64,000 nucleotides of DNA from Microbispora catharanthi (lineage in GTDB: Bacteria > Actinomycetota > Actinomycetes > Streptosporangiales > Streptosporangiaceae). Below, one piece after another: positions 23,779-32,695 of the stretch. Numbering within the stretch: position 1 is the first letter of the stretch; every line of letters begins with the position of its first letter. The stretch lies in the NCBI RefSeq assembly GCF_006334915.2, contig NZ_VDMA02000020.1, positions 121,693 to 185,692 of the forward strand, given 5' to 3'. A program made the translations under genes and the position numbers. Below the pieces are notes generated by a model. It did not search any database, had not been told where the DNA came from, and worked only from the letters and a program-made list of their open reading frames with translations.

Positions 23779-25478
23779 GCGAACCTGAGCCTTTCCGTGA
23801 TCGAGCGTACGAGGTCCTCGGGGAGCTTGAGCACCGCCCTGTCGTAGGTGAGCAGGCCGTTGATCTCGTCCTCGACGTCGGACACCTGGGTGTAGACGGT
23901 CGCGCTCAGGCCGCGCGCGACGGCCGGGATGATCTGTTCCTCGTGCAGCCGGGCGAACGCCTCGCTGAGTGCGTCCGCCGAACGGTACCGCCGGTAGCCG
24001 AACTCCTTGTCACCCCAGACATGGCCCTCGACCCGCAGGCTGTACCCGCCGTATTCGGACAACACGAGCACCCGGCCGTCGGGGCGCGGCGGGCGGAACC
24101 GGCGGAAGTAGACGTGCAGGCTGCGCAGGTCGCCCGCGCGCTGGTCATGCCAGCCGCTGGCGTGGTCGACCGTACGCGTCGGGTCGAGCCTGGTGAGCTC
24201 CGCGGCGATCCGCGCGGCGTCGAACTGGCCCCAGCCCTCGTTGAACGGCACCCAGACCGCCAGGCTCACCACGTTGCGCAGGTGCTCGACCGTGGCGCGC
24301 ATCTCGGCCTCGAACGCCGTACGGCCCGCCGCGCCGGCCCGGCCGAACCGGCGGTGGCGGCGGTCGTCCAGCCGGACGACGGGCAGGAACGCCGGCGTGG
24401 TGATGACCCACGGACGGTACGGCTCGCCGCCGTTGACCATGTCCTGCCAGACGAGGATGCCGAGCCGGTCGCAGTGGTGATACCAGCGCAGCGGCTCGAT
24501 CTTGATGTGCTTGCGCAGCATCGTGAAGCCGAGCCTTTTCATGGTGGCGATGTCGTGGATCATCGCCTCGTCCGACGGCGGCGTGTAGAGGCCGTCCGGC
24601 CAGTAGCCCTGGTCGAGCACCCCGGCGTGGAAATAGGGCCGGCCGTTCAGCAGCAACCGGGGGATGCCGTCGGCGTCCGGCCCGACAGAGAAGGAGCGCA
24701 TGCCGAAGTAGCTCCGCACGCGGTCCGCGCCGAGCGACACGGTGACGTCGTACAGATGAGGATCTTCGGGGCTCCAGGCGCGCACGTCGGGCAGGGGGAC
24801 GCGCACGGGCCGCCCGGCCGGCACCGTGACCCGCGCGACCGTCTCGTCTCCGGCCGAGATCTCGACGTCCGCCTCCCCGGCCTCCCCAGGCTCCCCGCCG
24901 GACGCGTGGACCGTCACCTCCACGCACGAGTCGTCGAGCAGCGGGGTCAGCGTGAGCCGTTCGACGTGGACCTCGGGCACGCACTCGGTCCAGACCGTCT
25001 GCCAGATGCCCGACTGCGCGGTGTACCAGATGCCGCCCCGCCGCAGCCGCTGCTTGCCCCGCGAGCCGTTCCCGGTGTCGTCCCGGACGGCCACGACGAG
25101 GATGTTGCCGCTGTCGTGGAGCGCGTCGGTGACGTCGAAGGAGAACGGCAGGTAGCCGCCCTCGTGCCCGCCGACCTCGTCGTCGTTGACCCACACCCGG
25201 CAGGTCTGGTCGACCGCGCCGAAGTGCAGGATCACCCGGCCGTCGGCGAAGTCGTCCGGCAGGATGAACCGGCGCCGATACCAGAGGGTCTCGCCGGGAA
25301 GCAGCTGCCGGTTCACCCCGGACAGCGGCGCCTCAGGCGAGTACGGCACGAGGATCTCGCCGTCGTACGTCTCGGGGGCGTAGTCCCTGATCGCGTACTC
25401 CCACCGGCCGTTCAGGTTGAGGTAGCCGTCGCGGACGAGCTGGGGCCGGGGGTACTCCGGGAGCGGGTTATCCGGCAC
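23775..25478 (-). CDS. Glycoside hydrolase family 2 enzyme (beta-galactosidase/glucuronidase-like)
   Basis: 567 residues, a compact GH2. The N-terminal sugar-binding sandwich (about 15-170) includes LNLNGRWEYAIRDYAPETYD and WVNDDEVGGHEGGY. The immunoglobulin-like domain follows, then the barrel from about residue 270. VPFNEGWGQFD provides the acid/base Glu and VLSEYGGYSL the nucleophile Glu. No signal peptide, so it acts on imported oligosaccharides. Start and stop overlap both neighbours. The bond is probably beta-linked galactose, glucuronate or mannose; which one cannot be told. Confidence 0.82.
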   Translation of the reverse strand: MPDNPLPEYPRPQLVRDGYLNLNGRWEYAIRDYAPETYDGEILVPYSPEAPLSGVNRQLLPGETLWYRRRFILPDDFADGRVILHFGAVDQTCRVWVNDDEVGGHEGGYLPFSFDVTDALHDSGNILVVAVRDDTGNGSRGKQRLRRGGIWYTAQSGIWQTVWTECVPEVHVERLTLTPLLDDSCVEVTVHASGGEPGEAGEADVEISAGDETVARVTVPAGRPVRVPLPDVRAWSPEDPHLYDVTVSLGADRVRSYFGMRSFSVGPDADGIPRLLLNGRPYFHAGVLDQGYWPDGLYTPPSDEAMIHDIATMKRLGFTMLRKHIKIEPLRWYHHCDRLGILVWQDMVNGGEPYRPWVITTPAFLPVVRLDDRRHRRFGRAGAAGRTAFEAEMRATVEHLRNVVSLAVWVPFNEGWGQFDAARIAAELTRLDPTRTVDHASGWHDQRAGDLRSLHVYFRRFRPPRPDGRVLVLSEYGGYSLRVEGHVWGDKEFGYRRYRSADALSEAFARLHEEQIIPAVARGLSATVYTQVSDVEDEINGLLTYDRAVLKLPEDLVRSITERLRFA

Positions 25479-27516
25479 GGGTGAGCCTCTTCAGTTCGCT
25501 GGTGGCGTCGAACGGCCACGGCCGGGGCAGCCCGTGGCTCATCAGCAGCGCGCCGTGGTGCGTCTCCCCGGTGTCCTCGTCGCGGTAGCGGCCGTCCGGA
25601 TCCAAGCCTTTCAGCCGTACGGGGGCCGTCACGCGGACCAGCGTGGTCGGCCGCCAGGAGAGCACCACGACGTGCGGATCGAGGGTGTACTGCACGGCCC
25701 AGTCGCCGAGGCGGTCCATCCGGCCCTCGTGGACGACCGGGCGGATCCGCTTGTACCGCTCGACGAAGTGCTTCGCCTGCTCCAGGTCGGCCGGGTCCCA
25801 ACGGCGCAGGTCGCCGCCGATGCCGAGCGCCCCGGACATGGCGACGTGGAAGCGGAAGGCGAGCGGCGTCGGCCTGCCGGTGAGCGCGTTGGGGCTGTCG
25901 GTCACCCAGGCGCCCATCGTGCAGGCCGGGTAGACCTGGCCGTAGCCGTGCTGGATCGCGATCCGCTGGGCGGCGTCGGTGTTGTCCGAGGTCCAGATCT
26001 GCTCGGTGCGGGCGAGCATCCCGAGGTCGGCGCGGCCCCCGCCGCTCGCGCAGCCCTCGATCGTCAGGTGTGGGTGGGCGGCCCGCAGCCGGTCGATCAC
26101 GGCGTACACGTTCCTGATGTACGCCACCCACACCTCGTCACCGGCCTCGGTGATCGGCCGGTTCATGTCCCACTTCAGGAACGCGATGTCGTTGTGGGTC
26201 ACCAGCTCGTCCAGCCGGGCGTACGCCCATCCGGCGACGTCGTCCCTGGAGAAGTCGAGCAGGAGTTGGTCGCGCACCTCGGTCGCGCGCCGGTTCGGCT
26301 GGCGCAGCACCCACTCCGGGCGCGTGCGGTAGAGCTCGCTGTCGGGATTGACCGACTCCGGCTCCACCCACAGGCCGAACCTCATGCCGAGCCGCTTCAC
26401 GTGGTCGATCAGCGGGGTGAGGCCGTCGGGGAACCGGTCGGGGTTCGGCCACCAGTCGCCCAGACCGGCCGTCTCGCCCGTACGGCCCGCGAACACGCCC
26501 GTACGCCCGCCGAACCAGCCGTCGTCCACCACGAACAGCTCCACGCCGATGCCCGCGGCGAGCTCGGCCAGCTCCATCTGCCGGGCCTGGGAGACGTCGA
26601 ACCCGGTCGCCTCCCACGAGTTGTAGACCACCGGCCTGACCCGGCCGGGCGCGGGCAGCACGTGGCGGCGGATGTGGTCGTGCCACCGGTGACCGGCCCC
26701 GCCGAACCCCTCCGCCGAATAGACCCCGGTGAACACGGGCGTCTCCAGGGATTCGCCGGGTCCGAGCCGCCAGGTCACCCCCTCGTGCCCGAACCCGCCG
26801 CTCCAGCCCGCGCGGCCGTCGTGGTCACGTTCGACGGTGATGCGCCAGCTTCCGCTCCAGGCCAGCGCCGCGCTCCACACCTCGCCGCGGTCCTCGGTCG
26901 CGTCGCCCGCGTCGAGCATCACCCACGGGTTGGCGTGGTGGCCGCTGTGCCCGCGCCTGCTGGTCAGCACGGTCTCGGCCACGGGCAGTGCCGTACGCCG
27001 GACCTGGAACTCCGCGCCCCACTCACCGGTGACGTGGGTCAGCCGGTAGTCCTCACGCCGCGGCACCGCCCACGCCGCCGAGTCGCAGCGCAGGACCGTG
27101 ATCGGCCCGTCACCGATGTTGCGCAGGGTCGTCCAGCGGTCGACGGCGTCGCTGTCCGGCCTGACCAGGTAGTGCAGGTCGATCTCCAGGGGGTAGTGCC
27201 GGTCGGCCATCCTGATCGTCAGGTGGCCGCCGTCGACGTCGTCGCCTTCGATGTCATGACCGAGGTGACGCCACTCGACCCCGCGTACGGCGTCGCCATA
27301 CCTGACCTGCAGGCCCGCCACACCGAACCGGTCGCCGCCCTCGACGGGCAGTTCCTCGGGTCCGGCGGGCAGCGCGCGGGCCTGGTCGAGCGTGAGCGGC
27401 GGCCCCCAGTGCGCGCAGCGCGGCCCGCCGTCCGGCCCGAGCCGGACGGCGTACGCGCTGGACGGGGTGGTGAGCAGCCACAACCCCGGTTCGGTTTCGA
27501 TGGTCACGACAGCCAC
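25468..27516 (-). CDS. Alpha-galactosidase (GH36)
   Basis: 682 residues, the usual GH36 length. The N-terminal beta-supersandwich leads to the barrel (VYNSWEATGFDVSQARQMEL). FLKWDMNRPI holds the nucleophile Asp and WTSDNTDAAQR the acid/base Asp; ELFVVDDGWFGG is the conserved substrate-binding strand. It should hydrolyse alpha-1,6-galactosides such as melibiose or raffinose in the cytosol. The gene overlaps GH13 upstream by 13 bases and GH2 downstream by 11 bases, all in one operon with the MFS importer. Confidence 0.92.
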   Translation of the reverse strand: MAVVTIETEPGLWLLTTPSSAYAVRLGPDGGPRCAHWGPPLTLDQARALPAGPEELPVEGGDRFGVAGLQVRYGDAVRGVEWRHLGHDIEGDDVDGGHLTIRMADRHYPLEIDLHYLVRPDSDAVDRWTTLRNIGDGPITVLRCDSAAWAVPRREDYRLTHVTGEWGAEFQVRRTALPVAETVLTSRRGHSGHHANPWVMLDAGDATEDRGEVWSAALAWSGSWRITVERDHDGRAGWSGGFGHEGVTWRLGPGESLETPVFTGVYSAEGFGGAGHRWHDHIRRHVLPAPGRVRPVVYNSWEATGFDVSQARQMELAELAAGIGVELFVVDDGWFGGRTGVFAGRTGETAGLGDWWPNPDRFPDGLTPLIDHVKRLGMRFGLWVEPESVNPDSELYRTRPEWVLRQPNRRATEVRDQLLLDFSRDDVAGWAYARLDELVTHNDIAFLKWDMNRPITEAGDEVWVAYIRNVYAVIDRLRAAHPHLTIEGCASGGGRADLGMLARTEQIWTSDNTDAAQRIAIQHGYGQVYPACTMGAWVTDSPNALTGRPTPLAFRFHVAMSGALGIGGDLRRWDPADLEQAKHFVERYKRIRPVVHEGRMDRLGDWAVQYTLDPHVVVLSWRPTTLVRVTAPVRLKGLDPDGRYRDEDTGETHHGALLMSHGLPRPWPFDATSELKRLTRAG

Positions 27517-29180
27517 ACTCCGGTATCGGGCGGCAGCAGGTCGCCGTCGAGTGACCCGCTGGCGAGCAGCACGTCGTGGTGCCAGGCGAGCGGCACCGGC
27601 TCGGCGCCGAAGTTCACCATGAGCGTGAAGCCGGGGTCGCGGGCGAGGGCCAGCACGCCGGGGGGCGCGTCCAGCCAGGTCAGGTCGCCGTCGCCGAGCG
27701 CGGGGTGGTCACGCCGGATGGCGAGCGCGGCGCGGTAGAGGTTCAGCGTCGAGCCGGGGTCGTCCCGCTGCGCGGCCACGGTCAGCGCCGCCCAGTCCTC
27801 CGGCTGCGGCAGCCAGGTGTCGCCGGCTCCGAACGCGTACGGCGGAGTCGTGCCCGACCAGGGGAGGGGCGCCCGGCAGCCGTCCCTGCCGATGAACGTG
27901 CGCAGCGTGCGCTCGAACATGGGATCCTGCCGGGCCTCGTCCGGAATGGCGAGATGTTCCGGCAGGCCCAGTTCGTCCCCTTGGTAGATGTAGGCCCCGC
28001 CGGGCAGGGCGAGCAGCAGCAGCGCCGCCGCGCGTGCGCGCCTGGTGCCCAGCTCGACGTCGACGTCCATCCGGCCGAGCAGCACCTCCGGGGTCGGCGC
28101 GCGGACCAGGTCCTGGTCGACGCCGAACCTGGTCACCATGCGCGGCACGTCGTGGTTGCCCAGCACCCACGGGATCGACCCGCCCGTCTCGCGCGTGAGC
28201 CGGTGCGACGCGTCGATGACCGTGCGGAACTCCTCGGCGGACCACGGCGTGGGCATCAGCCCGAAGCCGAACAGCTGGGCCAGCCCGTCTCCCGTCATAT
28301 AGGGCCTGGCCTGGTCGGGATGGCCGAACCACATCTCCGCCACTGTGCAGACGGGCGTGGTGCAGACGGGCGCGGTGCCACGGTCGCCGGGATGGGAGTC
28401 GAGGATCTTCCGCCAGGACCGGTAGAGGTCCAGCAGCTCCGGCTGGTGTTCGTAGGGCATGGACGTGTGACCCGGGGTGAGCGGGCCGCCCTGGCTCCCC
28501 GGGACGACGTCGGGCAGGCCGTCCTGTTTGAACAGCATGTTGGCCACGTCGATCCGGAAGCCGGCCACGCCCCGGTCCAGCCAGAACCGCAGCACCCGCT
28601 CGAACATGGCGACCACGTCGGGGTGCCGCCAGTTCCAGTCGGGCTGCCCGGAGTCGAACAAGTGCAGGTACCACTGCCCGTCGGGCACCCGGGTCCAGGC
28701 CGGGCCGCCGAACACGGACTGCCAGTTGTTCGGCTCGTCACGGAAGACGAACCGCTCGCGCTCGGGACTGCCGGGACCGGCGGCCAGCGCGGCACGGAAC
28801 CACGGATGCTCGGCCGAGCAGTGGTTGGGAACGATGTCGACGATCACCTTGATGTTCTTCGCCGCGGCCGCGGCCACGAGCGCGTCGAAGTCCGCGAGCG
28901 TGCCGTACCGGGGATCGACGTCGCAGTAGTCGGCCACGTCGTAGCCGCCGTCGGCCAGCGGCGAGGGGTAGAACGGGCTCAGCCAGATCGCGTCCACACC
29001 CAGGTCGGCCAGGTGGCCGAGGCGGGACAGCACGCCGGGCAGGTCCCCTTCGCCGTCGCCGTTCGCGTCGGCGAAGCTGCGCGGATACACCTGGTAGACC
29101 ACCGCGTCGCGCCACCAGGCGTCCTGGTCGTACGGACGCCGAGCCGACTTGTCTTCAACGGACTTGTCTTCAGCGGACAC
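27504..29180 (-). CDS. GH13 alpha-glucosidase
   Basis: 558 residues. WWRDAVVYQVYPRSFADANG is the oligo-1,6-glucosidase/alpha-glucosidase start. GVAGFRIDVANML has the nucleophile Asp, CTVAEMW the acid Glu and WVLGNHDVPRM the third Asp. Just before the acid Glu is a tiny tandem duplication (PVCTTPVCT). No signal peptide, so the enzyme is intracellular and should release glucose from alpha-glucosides brought in by the MFS protein. Its start overlaps the MFS stop by 11 bases. Confidence 0.9.
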   Translation of the reverse strand: MSAEDKSVEDKSARRPYDQDAWWRDAVVYQVYPRSFADANGDGEGDLPGVLSRLGHLADLGVDAIWLSPFYPSPLADGGYDVADYCDVDPRYGTLADFDALVAAAAAKNIKVIVDIVPNHCSAEHPWFRAALAAGPGSPERERFVFRDEPNNWQSVFGGPAWTRVPDGQWYLHLFDSGQPDWNWRHPDVVAMFERVLRFWLDRGVAGFRIDVANMLFKQDGLPDVVPGSQGGPLTPGHTSMPYEHQPELLDLYRSWRKILDSHPGDRGTAPVCTTPVCTVAEMWFGHPDQARPYMTGDGLAQLFGFGLMPTPWSAEEFRTVIDASHRLTRETGGSIPWVLGNHDVPRMVTRFGVDQDLVRAPTPEVLLGRMDVDVELGTRRARAAALLLLALPGGAYIYQGDELGLPEHLAIPDEARQDPMFERTLRTFIGRDGCRAPLPWSGTTPPYAFGAGDTWLPQPEDWAALTVAAQRDDPGSTLNLYRAALAIRRDHPALGDGDLTWLDAPPGVLALARDPGFTLMVNFGAEPVPLAWHHDVLLASGSLDGDLLPPDTGVWLS

Positions 29181-30507
29181 CGCGGATCCTCCAGATCAGA
29201 CAGGCCCCGAGCGTGGCGAAGCCCGCCGCCACGCCGTACATGAGCGGGTAACCGCCGGCCGAGGTCACCAGGGGTGCGGCGATCACCGGGCCGAGCGTGT
29301 TGGACGCGGAGTTGGCCAGGCTCACGATGCCGAGGTCCTTGGCCCGGTCGGCGTCGGCGGGCAGCAGCTGGGTGACCATCGCCTGGTCGACGGCGGCGAA
29401 CATGCCGTAGCCCGCGCCGAGCAGGACGGACGCCGCGATCGCGGCGGTCCAGCTCGTCAGGAGCGTCAGCACCAGTCCCGACGCGGCCATCGTGAGGCCG
29501 CCGACGAAGACCGCGGGCCTGCGGCTGCCGTACCGGTCGGACAGCCAGCCCGCGAGCAGGGTCGGCGCGACGCTGCTCAGCGTGAACACCGCCACGAGGA
29601 CCACGACACCCTGCTCGACGGTCGAACCGGGGAAGAGCCGCTCGTAGTGGACGGCGTCCCGCAGGTAGTACTGCAGATAGCCGATCGCCATCGCGAGCGT
29701 GAGGGTGATCAGAAGCCGGCTCAACCAGGACCAGGCGAAGTCGGGGTGCCTTCGCGGGCTCACCCACAGGCCGCGCAGGAAGGACCGCACGTCGAACGGC
29801 GGCGCCCCCGCCGTGGCCTCGGCGGGCACGGCGGGCACGGCGGTTCCGGCCGTGGTTCCGGCCGTGGTCCCGGCGGTGACCGCCGCGGTGGCGGCGGAAG
29901 GCATTTCCGCGGGTGCACGGGTGAACAGGCCGAACGGCAGCACGAGCAGCAGGATCAGGGCCGCCATCGAGAGAAACCCGGCCTTCGCGCCGGTCAGCAG
30001 GACGGTCGCCACGACCCCGCCCAGCAGCGGCCCGGTCAGCTGGCCCACGCCCGCCAGTGCGGAAACCTTGCCCCGCTGACGGACGGGCACCTGATCGGGC
30101 ACGGTGGCGATGGCCGCGGCCAGGGCGGCGGTGAACGCCAACTGGGCCACCGCCCAGCCGGCGACCAGCCCGGCCAGCGACTCCTGCCAGGCGAGGAACA
30201 CCAGGGACGCGGCGCAGACCAGCGCTCCCCCCACGATCCAGGGGCGGCGCCGGCCGAACCGGGAACGGGTCCGGTCGGACAGGGCGCCGAACAGCGGGTT
30301 GGCGATGATCGTGCAGACCGCGCCGACGGCGAACACGGTCGCCAGCGACGCCTCCTTGTGCACGGGGTCGATGTGCGCCACATGGGAGGGCAGCAGGATC
30401 TGGTTGCCGACGGTCATCGCCATGATGACGCCCATCTGGGCGAGCGCCAGCAGGGTCATCCAGCCGGTGGTCACCCGTTCGACGGGCGTGACGCGCACCT
30501 CGTCCAT
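29170..30507 (-). CDS. MFS transporter, probable oligosaccharide importer
   Basis: 445 residues with about 12 membrane helices. GALSDRTRSRFGRRRPWIV is the loop 2-3 motif typical of the glycoside-transporting MFS/GPH-like carriers, and SDRYGSRRPAV is its repeat in the second half. The central cytoplasmic loop has a short Ala/Thr tandem repeat (TAGTTAGTTAGT), a low-complexity oddity. As first gene of the operon it should import the alpha/beta-galactosides or glucosides that the three hydrolases cut. The divergent TetR at 30582 is the likely regulator. Confidence 0.83.
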   Translation of the reverse strand: MDEVRVTPVERVTTGWMTLLALAQMGVIMAMTVGNQILLPSHVAHIDPVHKEASLATVFAVGAVCTIIANPLFGALSDRTRSRFGRRRPWIVGGALVCAASLVFLAWQESLAGLVAGWAVAQLAFTAALAAAIATVPDQVPVRQRGKVSALAGVGQLTGPLLGGVVATVLLTGAKAGFLSMAALILLLVLPFGLFTRAPAEMPSAATAAVTAGTTAGTTAGTAVPAVPAEATAGAPPFDVRSFLRGLWVSPRRHPDFAWSWLSRLLITLTLAMAIGYLQYYLRDAVHYERLFPGSTVEQGVVVLVAVFTLSSVAPTLLAGWLSDRYGSRRPAVFVGGLTMAASGLVLTLLTSWTAAIAASVLLGAGYGMFAAVDQAMVTQLLPADADRAKDLGIVSLANSASNTLGPVIAAPLVTSAGGYPLMYGVAAGFATLGACLIWRIRGVR

Positions 30508-30525
30508 GTGAGTCCTTGGGGTTCA

Positions 30526-30570
30526 AAACATGAGAGGGTGCCACGTTAGAACATGACAGGGCGTTATGTT
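30526..30570. promoter_or_regulatory. Direct repeats in the MFS/TetR intergenic region
   Basis: AAAACATGAGAGGG (30525-30538) and AGAACATGACAGGG (30549-30562) are near-identical direct repeats, followed by GCGTTATGTTAAG, which contains the inverted ATGTT. The A-A-C-A-T core therefore occurs three times between the divergent genes. These are the best operator candidates for the TetR protein. Confidence 0.45.
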
Positions 30571-30581
30571 AAGACTGATCG

Positions 30582-31211
30582 GTGGACAACCCCGGCGTCC
30601 GGCGGCGGCCGGTCCAGAAGCGCAGCATCGACAGGGTCGAGCGCATCCTCGACGCCTGTGCCCGCCTCCTCGACGAGGTGGGCCTCGACGCGCTGACCAT
30701 CGTCGACGTCGCCAGGCGGGCCGAAGTGCCGAGTGGCACCATCTACCAGTTCTTCGACGGCAAGCCCGGCATGCTGCGCGAGCTGGCACTGCGCAACCTG
30801 GAGCTGCTGCTGGTGCGGCTGCGCCGCAGGGTGGCCGCGGAGGGCGCGCTCACCTGGCCGCGCGCGGCGGAGCTCGTCCTGACCGAGACGGTCGAGATGC
30901 GCAGGACCGTCCCCGGTTACACGGTGGTCGATTTCGCCGACACCCGGCCCGGCGGGCCGACGTTCCTGCCCCCCGGTGAGGCGAAGGAGGGCGGAGACGT
31001 GCTGGCCGAGCGGCTCTACCACTTCGCCCTGAACGAGGCCGGGCTGCCGCCGCTGCCCGATCCCTACCGCGTGATGCGGCTGGCCATCCAGGCCACGGCG
31101 GCCGCACTCCAGCTCGCCTTCACGGCCTCGCCGCAGGGTGACCCCGCGATGATCGAGCAGGGGCGCAGGCTCCTGAGGGCCTACTTCGCCGACCTGTCCT
31201 CGCTCGGCTGA
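30582..31211 (+). CDS. TetR-family regulator of the glycoside operon
   Basis: 209 residues from GTG 30582. QKRSIDRVERILDACARLLD and VDVARRAEVPSGTIYQFFDG form the DNA-binding domain. The ligand domain starts near residue 70, with VPGYTVVDFADTRPGGP an unusual central segment shared by a subgroup of TetR proteins. No clear ribosome site precedes the GTG. It lies 74 bases from the divergent MFS start and most likely represses the MFS-GH13-GH36-GH2-DUF2804 operon until the sugar or a metabolite binds. Confidence 0.83.
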   Translation: MDNPGVRRRPVQKRSIDRVERILDACARLLDEVGLDALTIVDVARRAEVPSGTIYQFFDGKPGMLRELALRNLELLLVRLRRRVAAEGALTWPRAAELVLTETVEMRRTVPGYTVVDFADTRPGGPTFLPPGEAKEGGDVLAERLYHFALNEAGLPPLPDPYRVMRLAIQATAAALQLAFTASPQGDPAMIEQGRRLLRAYFADLSSLG

Positions 31212-31236
31212 CGACCCTGGCACGCCGATCGGGAGA

Positions 31237-31255
31237 CCGGGCTGTTCGCGCCCGG
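31237..31255. terminator. Hairpin between convergent genes
   Basis: CCGGGC (31237-31242) and GCCCGG (31250-31255) form a 6-bp stem with a seven-base loop between the TetR stop (31211) and the MATE stop (31257). It could terminate transcription in both directions, though no T tract is present. Confidence 0.4.
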
Positions 31256-31256
31256 A

Positions 31257-32567
31257 TCACCGTACGGCGCCGAGCACCGCCCAGCGGCCGGACCGCAGCC
31301 TGGCCAGCACGGTGATCATTCGAATCAGCAGGAAGGCCGACAATCCCGACCAGATCCCCACCAGCCCCCAGTCGAATCGCAGCGAGGCCCACACCACCGG
31401 CAGGAACCCCAGCACCGCCCCACTCGCCGTCGCCGTACGCAGGTATGCGGCGTCCCCGGCGCCGAGCAGCACTCCGTCCAACGTGAACACGACACCGCCG
31501 ATCGGCTGCAGCGCGACGAAGAACCACCAGGCGCGGGGCATCTCGGCCAGCACCGTCGCGTCGGCGGTGAGCACGTGGGGGAGGGAACCGGCCAGCGCCG
31601 CGAACACCACGCCGAGCAGGGTCCCGAAGACCAGCCCGCAGCCGGTCACCTGCCAGGCCAGGCGGCGGGCCCGTTCCGCGTCGTTCGCGCCGAGCGCGGC
31701 CCCGACCAGCGCCTGGGCGGCGATGGCCAGCGCGTCGAGGACGAAGGCCAGGAACATCCAGAGCTGGAACACCACCTGGTGGGCGCCGGCCGCCGCGGCG
31801 GAGGTGTGGGCGGCGACCGCGGTCGCCGACACCCAGCACGCCTGGAAGGCCAGGCCGAGCAGCACCAGGTCGCGCGCCAGGCCGAGTTGGGCGCGCATCG
31901 CGGCCGGAACCGGAGCGAGCGGCACGCCCTCGGCCCGCAGCGCCCGCACGAACAGGCTCGCGGAGATCGACTGCCCGGCCACGTTGGCGACCGCCGAGCC
32001 GTCGATCCCCCAGCCGAGCCCGTACACCAGCGCCGGGCACAGCACGGTGGAGATCACGTTGCCCGTGAGCACGTAGCGCAGTGGGCGCCGCATGTCCTGC
32101 ACGCCCCGCATCCAGCCGTTCCCGGCCATGGTGACCAGGATCAGCGGAGCGCCGAGCAGGGCGATCCTGAGCCAGCTCACCGCGGCGTCGGCGACCCGGC
32201 CGTCACCGGTGAGCAGGCCGGCGACCGGCGCGGCGAGCAGCTGTCCCGCCACGGTGATCACCAGCCCTGCGAGTGCGGCGAGCCAGGTCGCCTGCACCCC
32301 CTCGGCCACGGCGTCGGCCCGGCGGCCGGCGCCGTGCAGCCGGGCCGCGCGGGCGGTCGTGCCGAAGGACAGGAACGTCATCTGCGAGGAGATCTGCGCC
32401 AGCACGATCCCGCCGACCGACAGCCCCGCGAGCGGCACCGCGCCGAGATGGCCGACCACGGCCGTGTTGACGAGCAGGTAGAGCGGCTCGGCGGCCAGGA
32501 CTCCGAGCGCGGGCACGGCGAGCGCGAGTATCTGACGCAGCGGGGCCCGGCCCCCGTGCTCATCCAT
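31257..32567 (-). CDS. MATE-family efflux transporter (DinF-like)
   Basis: 436 residues with about 12 helices in two halves. ILALAVPALGVLAAEPLYLL and NTAVVGHLGAVPLAGLSVGG are the DinF-type MatE start, and AHQVVFQLWMFLAFVLDALA is the matching second-half motif. It should export cationic drugs or metabolites using a proton or sodium gradient. It has a long 5' leader with a perfect hairpin and TTGC/GCAA repeats, which suggests regulated expression. The TetR gene at 32696-33442 lies upstream on the same strand. Confidence 0.85.
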   Translation of the reverse strand: MDEHGGRAPLRQILALAVPALGVLAAEPLYLLVNTAVVGHLGAVPLAGLSVGGIVLAQISSQMTFLSFGTTARAARLHGAGRRADAVAEGVQATWLAALAGLVITVAGQLLAAPVAGLLTGDGRVADAAVSWLRIALLGAPLILVTMAGNGWMRGVQDMRRPLRYVLTGNVISTVLCPALVYGLGWGIDGSAVANVAGQSISASLFVRALRAEGVPLAPVPAAMRAQLGLARDLVLLGLAFQACWVSATAVAAHTSAAAAGAHQVVFQLWMFLAFVLDALAIAAQALVGAALGANDAERARRLAWQVTGCGLVFGTLLGVVFAALAGSLPHVLTADATVLAEMPRAWWFFVALQPIGGVVFTLDGVLLGAGDAAYLRTATASGAVLGFLPVVWASLRFDWGLVGIWSGLSAFLLIRMITVLARLRSGRWAVLGAVR

Positions 32568-32601
32568 GCGTTCCTCCAGGCAGGCCGACCGGCCGGACGT
32601 C

Positions 32602-32626
32602 GCGGCGAGCCGGATCGGCTCGCCGC
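32602..32626 (-). terminator. Perfect hairpin in the MATE leader
   Basis: GCGGCGAGCCG, GAT, CGGCTCGCCGC: a perfect 11-bp stem with a three-base loop, 35 bases upstream of the MATE start codon. It may end transcripts from the TetR gene or form a leader structure of the MATE mRNA. There is no T tract. Confidence 0.5.
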
Positions 32627-32654
32627 AACATCGGGCGACAGGAACGCAATCATC

Positions 32655-32677
32655 TTGCTATTGCAAATAGTTCGCAA
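32655..32677. promoter_or_regulatory. TTGC/GCAA repeats upstream of the MATE gene
   Basis: Within an AT-rich patch, TTGCTATTGCAA (32655-32666) and TTGC-N9-GCAA (32661-32677) share a half-site. Such nested dyads are typical of a small repressor binding to a promoter. The regulator is unknown. Confidence 0.35.
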
Positions 32678-32695
32678 CAAGCTCCCCGGTCGCGG

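Noticed and set aside
27504..30507. A biosynthetic gene cluster reading of the transporter and hydrolase genes
   Set aside because: All enzymes are catabolic glycosidases; no synthase, NRPS, PKS or terpene cyclase motif occurs anywhere in the window.
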